Below, piece by piece: positions 1 to 3,647 of a DNA stretch of 5,460 nt. Where the stretch lies: assembly GCA_934317185.1 (NCBI GenBank), contig CAKREJ010000112.1, positions 1 to 5,460 on the forward strand, written 5' to 3'. The notes under the pieces were generated by a model that saw only the letters and a list, made by a program, of their open reading frames with translations, was not told where the DNA came from and did no database searches. This DNA comes from an uncultured Anaerobutyricum sp. (GTDB taxonomy: Bacteria > Bacillota > Clostridia > Lachnospirales > Lachnospiraceae). Both the position numbers and the translations under genes were made by a program. Numbering within the stretch: the stretch's first letter is position 1; every line of letters begins with the position of its first letter.

Positions 1-623
1 TCTCCGTTAAAATCGCCTGCTGCTACAGAAACAAATCCTGTATCTTCAAATGCATCTGCTTGTTCCAGATAGTCAAGAGTTTTTTTCCCTCCAATAGTAT
101 AAGTATTGCTTACCTTGTTTCCGTCTTTATCTGCAATATAAAGCTCCAGACACCTTCCTCCAAGCCAGTAACCAAGAACAGCCACATAGCGCTTCTGTCC
201 CTCGCCCTTTGCATCGACGGGTGCCGTATCCATAATGTTAAATCCGTTTTTGTTCCCTTCCTCTTTTTTACCTGCCAGAGTTCCGTCTGTTATGCTTCCA
301 ATGGAACCTTCTTTATGATCTCTGTCATTATTATAATTATAGGTTTCAAAACTTCTGTAGCCATCATACCCCTGTGAAACAAACAGTTCCGGTACGGTAA
401 AAAGATTTACCCAGCCTTCTGTTCCATATGGGTTATTCGCCTTCTCCTTTTTGGTATCAATGGTTGTATCCATCTTGATTCCAAAAGCATCCGTATTTTC
501 ATTACTGTTCTCATCCTGCGTTTTTGCTGTCGTTTCCGCTGCTTTCACTGGTAAAGTTACCTGCGGAAGAAATGGAACGATTAACGATAACGCAAGAAAA
601 ATACTTAAAAATCGTTGTTTCAT
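1..623 (-). CDS. Secreted FG-GAP/VCBS-like repeat protein, N-terminal part (runs off left edge)
   Basis: The frame is open for 207 codons from an ATG at 623-621 to the window edge, so the C-terminus is missing. A GGAG core (plus-strand 635-639) lies about 10 nt upstream of the ATG. Residues 1-28 look like a Sec signal peptide: a basic start (KQR), a long hydrophobic stretch (about residues 5-26), and a likely cleavage after VKA at residue 28. Residues 30-60 are polar and low in complexity, like a linker. Residues 137-171 (DAKGEGQKRYVAVLG, then LELYIADKDGNKV) and 197-207 (FVSVAAGDFNG) resemble blades of FG-GAP/VCBS beta-propellers, where the D-F-N-G-D pattern binds calcium. Many Clostridia encode large secreted proteins with such repeats. 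The export call is strong. The propeller assignment rests on pattern recognition, and function and ligand are unknown. It is transcribed away from bioY, with no evident functional link. Confidence 0.8.
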   Translation of the reverse strand, partial: MKQRFLSIFLALSLIVPFLPQVTLPVKAAETTAKTQDENSNENTDAFGIKMDTTIDTKKEKANNPYGTEGWVNLFTVPELFVSQGYDGYRSFETYNYNNDRDHKEGSIGSITDGTLAGKKEEGNKNGFNIMDTAPVDAKGEGQKRYVAVLGYWLGGRCLELYIADKDGNKVSNTYTIGGKKTLDYLEQADAFEDTGFVSVAAGDFNG

Positions 624-702
624 ACTATCACTTTCTCCTCTCTCCGGACATCCGTTTTTTATCTTTTTTATTTTCTCAAAATATTTAAAGTTTTTCAATC
701 AA

Positions 703-733
703 TTTGTCGTGAACGTATTATTTTTGTCGTGAA
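703..733. repeat. Exact 11-bp direct repeat with 20-bp period
   Basis: TTTGTCGTGAA occurs at 703-713 and again at 723-733, identical over all 11 bases, with a 9-bp spacer. On the minus strand it reads TTCACGACAAA. A two-helical-turn period puts both copies on the same DNA face, as in tandem operator sites such as those of LytTR-type regulators. It lies between the candidate promoter and the ATG of the secreted-protein gene. The repeat is directly visible; the operator role is inferred. Confidence 0.55.
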
Positions 734-745
734 AAGTCAGTTTTT

Positions 746-774
746 TTTATATAAATAAAAATGAATCCTGAAAA
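746..774 (-). promoter_or_regulatory. Candidate promoter for the secreted-protein gene
   Basis: On the minus strand a -35-like TTTTCA (plus 774-769) is separated by 17 nt from a -10-like TATAAA (plus 751-746). This predicts a start near 740 and a leader of about 115 nt that includes both copies of the 11-bp repeat. The AT-rich background makes chance matches likely, so this is weak. Confidence 0.3.
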
Positions 775-815
775 ATCATAAAGTTTTGCTTTACTATGAG
801 ATATTAATAGGAAAA

Positions 816-853
816 ATATTGTTAACCTTTTTTATTATATTGGTTGACAATAT
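816..853 (+). promoter_or_regulatory. BirA-type biotin operator upstream of bioY
   Basis: ATATTGTTAACC (816-827) and GGTTGACAATAT (842-853) form an inverted repeat matching at 11 of 12 positions across a 14-nt spacer. This fits the BirA operator form described for Firmicutes (TTGTnAACC, 14-16 nt, GGTTnACAA) in sequence, orientation and spacing. The right half overlaps the bioY -35 box, so biotinoyl-AMP-bound BirA would block RNA polymerase when biotin is plentiful. The repeat is seen; BirA binding is inferred from the motif and the downstream biotin transporter. Confidence 0.9.
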
Positions 854-872
854 GTTTTTCTTCTTATATAAT
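844..872 (+). promoter_or_regulatory. bioY promoter (perfect sigma-A consensus)
   Basis: TTGACA at 844-849 and TATAAT at 867-872 are both perfect consensus hexamers with the optimal 17-nt spacer. Transcription should begin near 879-880, giving a leader of about 48 nt. The -35 box lies within the right half of the BirA operator. A promoter this strong would be expected to depend on a repressor for control. Confidence 0.88.
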
Positions 873-927
873 AAATCCGATTTCAATTTAACAAATATGT
901 TTGATATGTTTTAGAAAGGAAATAATT

Positions 928-1503
928 ATGGCTACTACTGCTACCACAAACACAAAGAAAAAATCTTTTACAACTTTTCAGATGGCTCTTATCGCTGTTA
1001 TGGCGGCCATCACCTGTATATTGGGACCTCTGTCCATTCCGATTCCGGTCAGTCCCGTTCCAATATCTTTAACAAATCTGGCAATTTATCTGACAGTATG
1101 TCTGCTTGGCTGGAAGTTTGGAACAATAAGTTATATGATCTACCTTCTTATTGGCATCGCAGGACTCCCGGTTTTTTCCAGTTTCAGTTCCGGTTTCGCA
1201 AAACTTTTAGGACCGACCGGTGGATATCTGATTGGATTTATTCCAATGGCAATTATCTGCGGTCTTGTTTTTGAAAAGGTTTCTAACCGTGGCATCCAGA
1301 TTGTAGGTCTTGCTATCGGTACAATTGTTGCATATATTTTCGGTACGGCATGGCTCGCTGTTGAAGCTCATCTTACTTTTTATCAGGCATTGCTTGCCGG
1401 AGTTATCCCTTATATACCAGGTGACCTTATAAAGATTATTCTTGTTGTTCTTGTAGGACCGATTGTTAAAAAAAGGTTACAATCTGGCGGATTTCTTCTG
1501 TAA
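928..1503 (+). CDS. bioY: Biotin transporter substrate-binding subunit BioY (ECF S component)
   Basis: This 191-residue integral membrane protein binds biotin with high affinity and works with the energy-coupling module (EcfT plus two EcfA ATPases) to import it. The length is typical of the family, and about six hydrophobic segments are visible. Family hallmarks are PIPVSPVPISLTN (about 38-50), GIAGLPVF (76-83), LLGPTGGYLIGF (93-104), FGTAWL (138-143) and IPGDLIK (163-169), which carries a conserved Asp-Lys pair. The ATG at 928 is chosen because AGAAAGGA (913-920) sits 7 nt upstream. The in-frame TTG at 901 would put that ribosome binding site inside the coding region. No ecfA or ecfT gene is adjacent, so it probably uses a shared ECF module encoded elsewhere. 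It is monocistronic, with a BirA operator upstream and a terminator downstream. Confidence 0.96.
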   Translation: MATTATTNTKKKSFTTFQMALIAVMAAITCILGPLSIPIPVSPVPISLTNLAIYLTVCLLGWKFGTISYMIYLLIGIAGLPVFSSFSSGFAKLLGPTGGYLIGFIPMAIICGLVFEKVSNRGIQIVGLAIGTIVAYIFGTAWLAVEAHLTFYQALLAGVIPYIPGDLIKIILVVLVGPIVKKRLQSGGFLL

Positions 1504-1565
1504 ACACCATTTTTCTAATACTTTTCCAAAATATTTTGCTATACATTTTTGAATAAAATGCAAAG

Positions 1566-1612
1566 AAAAACCACATTTAACGATGATTTTTTATCCGTAA
1601 ATGTGGTTTTTT
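1566..1612 (+). terminator. Rho-independent terminator of bioY
   Basis: AAAAACCACATTTA (1566-1579) pairs perfectly with TAAATGTGGTTTTT (1598-1611), a 14-bp stem with an 18-nt loop that runs directly into a T tract, followed by another T run at about 1618-1623. The A run on the left side means it could also stop minus-strand transcription. It starts 63 nt after the bioY stop codon and separates bioY from the hydrogenase operon. Confidence 0.87.
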
Positions 1613-1640
1613 CTGTCTTTTTTATAAATTTATGTCTTCT

Positions 1641-1659
1641 AAACAACTTTAAATTGTTT
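1641..1659. promoter_or_regulatory. Near-perfect 19-bp palindrome upstream of the hydrogenase operon
   Basis: AAACAACTTTAAATTGTTT has dyad symmetry around T1650, with eight of nine base pairs matching (only 1647/1653 mismatched). It is the first of three palindromes between the bioY terminator and the hydrogenase promoter. It matches no operator that I recognise. The surrounding sequence is very AT-rich, so chance symmetry is possible. Confidence 0.3.
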
Positions 1660-1670
1660 TCTTTTGTATA

Positions 1671-1688
1671 TTGTTATTATTATAACAT
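1671..1688. promoter_or_regulatory. Rex-like operator candidate
   Basis: TTGTTATTATTATAACAT contains the exact inverted repeat TGTTAT-N4-ATAACA. Its spacing and orientation match the Rex consensus TTGTTAA-N4-TTAACAA, with three mismatches over the 14 half-site positions. Rex represses fermentation and hydrogenase genes in Clostridia and is released by a high NADH/NAD+ ratio, which would suit this operon. It ends about 31 bp upstream of the -35 box, farther away than many repressor sites, so the assignment is tentative. Confidence 0.42.
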
Positions 1689-1690
1689 TT

Positions 1691-1715
1691 TTATCATACT
1701 GATAATAAATTATCA
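1691..1715. promoter_or_regulatory. Fur-like palindrome next to the hydrogenase -35 box
   Basis: TTATCA (1691-1696), TGATAA (1700-1705) and TTATCA (1710-1715) alternate in orientation. The last two extend into a perfect 7-2-7 inverted repeat, TGATAAT-AA-ATTATCA (1700-1715). The half-site equals that of the Bacillus Fur box, which has a 7-1-7 layout, but the spacer is one base longer here. It ends 4 bp before the -35 box, a good place for a repressor. The repeat is seen; Fur or a related metalloregulator is inferred. Confidence 0.4.
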
Positions 1716-1719
1716 TTTC

Positions 1720-1748
1720 TTTTCAAATTTTTTCTCATATGATATAAT
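1720..1748 (+). promoter_or_regulatory. Promoter of the hydrogenase operon (extended -10)
   Basis: TTTTCA (1720-1725; four of six consensus bases) lies 17 nt before a perfect TATAAT (1743-1748). A TG at 1740-1741 with one intervening base makes an extended -10 element, which can compensate for the weak -35. The start should fall near 1755, giving a 5' UTR of about 50 nt. Confidence 0.72.
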
Positions 1749-1773
1749 CGCTTCATTGAGACTATTTTGCTTT

Positions 1774-1790
1774 CAGGGCTATAGCCCCTG
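1774..1790 (+). promoter_or_regulatory. GC-rich 5' UTR hairpin just before the ribosome binding site
   Basis: CAGGGC (1774-1779) pairs with GCCC and TG (1784-1787, 1789-1790) around a TATA loop, with C1788 bulged. It stands out in an AT-rich leader and ends 5 nt before the GGAGG. No T tract follows, so it is not an intrinsic terminator. It may stabilise the mRNA 5' end or affect ribosome access. Confidence 0.55.
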
Positions 1791-1795
1791 TGAAT

Positions 1796-1800
1796 GGAGG
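1796..1800 (+). promoter_or_regulatory. Ribosome binding site that decides the start of the flavoprotein gene
   Basis: GGAGG at 1796-1800 lies 5 nt before the ATG at 1806. An in-frame ATG at 1794 overlaps this site and has no upstream purine-rich motif of its own, so 1806 is the better start. Confidence 0.85.
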
Positions 1801-1805
1801 AAATT

Positions 1806-3647
1806 ATGAGTAGACTTGAGGTCAGAAAAAAAAGCAAGGCCCAGTTAGTCGTTGACAATCTGTACGAAGATCTGGAACGCCGAATTATTGCCAGTCCTCC
1901 CGGACTGTGTCCTGTTGATATGACAGCTTCTTTCCTGAAACTGTTTCATGCACAGACTTGTGGAAAGTGCGTTCCATGCCGTATCGGTTTGGGCGTTCTT
2001 GAAGATATGTTAGAAGATGTACTGGATGGAAAAGCAACTTTAGAAACACTTAGTTTAATTGAACGTACTGCAAAGGCAATTTATGACAGTGCTGACTGTG
2101 CTATTGGTTACGAAGCTGGAAGAATGGTTCTGAAAGGATTAGAGGGATTCCGCGAGGATTTCATCGAACACATCACAAACGGCCACTGTTCCTGCCATCT
2201 GGAACAGCCAGTTCCTTGCGTTGCTCTTTGTCCTGCCGGTGTTGACATTCCGGGTTATATTTCCCTCATTACAGAGGGACGTTATGCAGATGCTGTTAAG
2301 TTAATCCGTAAGGATAACCCATTTGTTACTTCCTGTGCACTCGTATGTGAGCATCCTTGCGAGACAAAGTGCCGTCGTAACTTCGTGGATGATGCGGTAA
2401 ATATCCGCGGACTGAAGCGTTACGCTGCTGACCACTGTGGTCTTGTGCCACCTCCGGAATGTTGTGAATCTACCGGTAAGACGGTTGCTATCATCGGTGG
2501 AGGTCCTTCCGGTTTAAGTGCTGCTTACTATTTACAGCAGATGGGTCATCAGTGTACTATTTTTGAACAGCGAAAAGAACTTGGCGGAATGCTCTATTAT
2601 GGTATCCCTAACTATCGTCTTCCTAAAGACCGTCTTGCTGAAGATATCCAGAATATCCTTGCTACAGGTGTTGAGACAAAGATGAATACCTGTATCGGAG
2701 ACGGAGATAATGAGATTTCCTTTAAGATGTTAAAAGAGAATTACGATGCCGTGTACGTTTCTATCGGTGCACATACAGATAAGAAGCTCGGCATCCCAGG
2801 TGAAGATGCAAAGGGTGTTGTTTCCGCTATCCAGATGTTACGCGATATCGGAGATGGTAACCCACCAGATTTCACAGGTAAGAATGTTATTGTTGTCGGC
2901 GGTGGTAATGTAGCTATGGATGCTACTCGTTCTGCAATCCGTCTCGGTGCGAAGAACGTTAGTGTTATGTACCGACGCAGAAAGGCTGATATGACTGCTC
3001 TCATGGATGAAATCGAGGCTGCTATTGCAGAGGGTGCTGAGATTCTTGAACTTCATGCTCCTCAGGCAATCGAAACAAATAAAAAAGGACAGGTAACTGC
3101 TATGGTTGCTGATCCTAAAATTATTGGTTTAATTACAGGTGGCCGTCCTTCTCCTGCTAATTCAGGAAGAGAACCTATACATATTCCTTGTGACATTGTT
3201 ATCGTTGCAATCGGACAGGATATCGTTTCAGAACCATTTGAACGTGCCGGAATTCCTGCCAGACGTGGATGCTTCCTGGCAGAGAAGGACAGCTCTATTG
3301 CAGAAAAAGATGGAGTATTTGCCGGTGGTGACTGTGTAACCGGTCCTGCTACTGTTATTCGTGCTATTGCAGCCGGAAAAGTAGCTGCTGCCAACATTGA
3401 CAACTACCTCGGATTCAATCATAAGATTGAAAGCGGCGTTGTTGTTCCAGAACCTCGTATCGAGAACAAGACACCTTGCGGACGTGTTACTATGATGGAA
3501 AGAAATACTACAGAGCGTAAGAAAGATTTCAACATCGTAGAGAACGGCATGACCTGCAAAGAGGCCAATCAGGAAGCACACCGCTGCCTGCGCTGTGACC
3601 GTTTTGGTTATGGAGTATTTAAAGGAGGACGAGTTGAAGAATGGTAA
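1806..3647 (+). CDS. NuoF-type Fe-S domain fused to GltD/NfnB-like FAD, NAD(P)H oxidoreductase; hydrogenase partner
   Basis: This 613-residue cytoplasmic flavoprotein probably passes electrons between NAD(P)H and the hydrogenase encoded next. Residues 35-123 match the C-terminal [4Fe-4S] domain of NuoF/HydB (C52, C55 and C58 in TCGKCVPCRIG, then C98), but the FMN/NADH-binding part of NuoF is absent. Residues 128-210 are the GltD/DPD-type Fe-S domain (C128, C130, C138, C142, then C177, C181, C185, C189). FAD-binding marks are VAIIGGGPSG (227-236), E254, GGMLYYGIPNYRLPK (260-274) and FAGGDCVTGPA (505-515). The second dinucleotide fold is VVGGGNVAMD (363-372) followed by YRRR (389-392), basic residues that suggest NADPH. 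The C-terminus ends with RCLRCDRFGYG (593-603), adding C594 and C597. There is no gltB or nfnA, so ordinary glutamate synthase or NfnAB is unlikely. It overlaps the hydrogenase gene by 7 bp. Domain calls are firm; cofactor preference and bifurcation are unresolved. Confidence 0.92.
   Translation: MSRLEVRKKSKAQLVVDNLYEDLERRIIASPPGLCPVDMTASFLKLFHAQTCGKCVPCRIGLGVLEDMLEDVLDGKATLETLSLIERTAKAIYDSADCAIGYEAGRMVLKGLEGFREDFIEHITNGHCSCHLEQPVPCVALCPAGVDIPGYISLITEGRYADAVKLIRKDNPFVTSCALVCEHPCETKCRRNFVDDAVNIRGLKRYAADHCGLVPPPECCESTGKTVAIIGGGPSGLSAAYYLQQMGHQCTIFEQRKELGGMLYYGIPNYRLPKDRLAEDIQNILATGVETKMNTCIGDGDNEISFKMLKENYDAVYVSIGAHTDKKLGIPGEDAKGVVSAIQMLRDIGDGNPPDFTGKNVIVVGGGNVAMDATRSAIRLGAKNVSVMYRRRKADMTALMDEIEAAIAEGAEILELHAPQAIETNKKGQVTAMVADPKIIGLITGGRPSPANSGREPIHIPCDIVIVAIGQDIVSEPFERAGIPARRGCFLAEKDSSIAEKDGVFAGGDCVTGPATVIRAIAAGKVAAANIDNYLGFNHKIESGVVVPEPRIENKTPCGRVTMMERNTTERKKDFNIVENGMTCKEANQEAHRCLRCDRFGYGVFKGGRVEEW

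Noticed and set aside
60..732. Plus-strand open frames at 60-377 and 451-732
   Set aside because: They are antisense to the signal-peptide-bearing minus-strand gene (the second also runs into its leader), have no ribosome binding site, and show no recognisable protein features.
777..798. Imperfect hairpin between the divergent genes
   Set aside because: Short, interrupted by a bulge, AT-rich and without a T tract; not distinguishable from chance.
816..853. Rex site, because of the TTGTTAAC half
   Set aside because: The halves are 14 nt apart with GGTT/AACC inner ends, which fits BirA and not the N4-spaced Rex operator.
901..930. TTG at 901 as the bioY start
   Set aside because: It would place the AGAAAGGA ribosome binding site inside the gene and lacks one of its own; the ATG at 928 is well spaced and BioY-like from its first residues.
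1794..1808. ATG at 1794 as the flavoprotein start
   Set aside because: It overlaps the GGAGG that serves the ATG at 1806, and only a hairpin, not a ribosome binding site, lies upstream.
1549..1809. Small plus-strand open frame of 86 codons
   Set aside because: It covers the terminator, the palindromes and the promoter; its translation is the Phe/Ile/Asn-rich product expected of AT-rich non-coding DNA.
2741..3581. Several minus-strand open frames inside the flavoprotein gene
   Set aside because: They are shadows of a strongly conserved coding frame, with no start signals or family resemblance.
1806..3647. Glutamate synthase small subunit (GltD) as the literal function
   Set aside because: No large subunit gene is present, the protein has an extra NuoF-type domain, and it is coupled to a hydrogenase.
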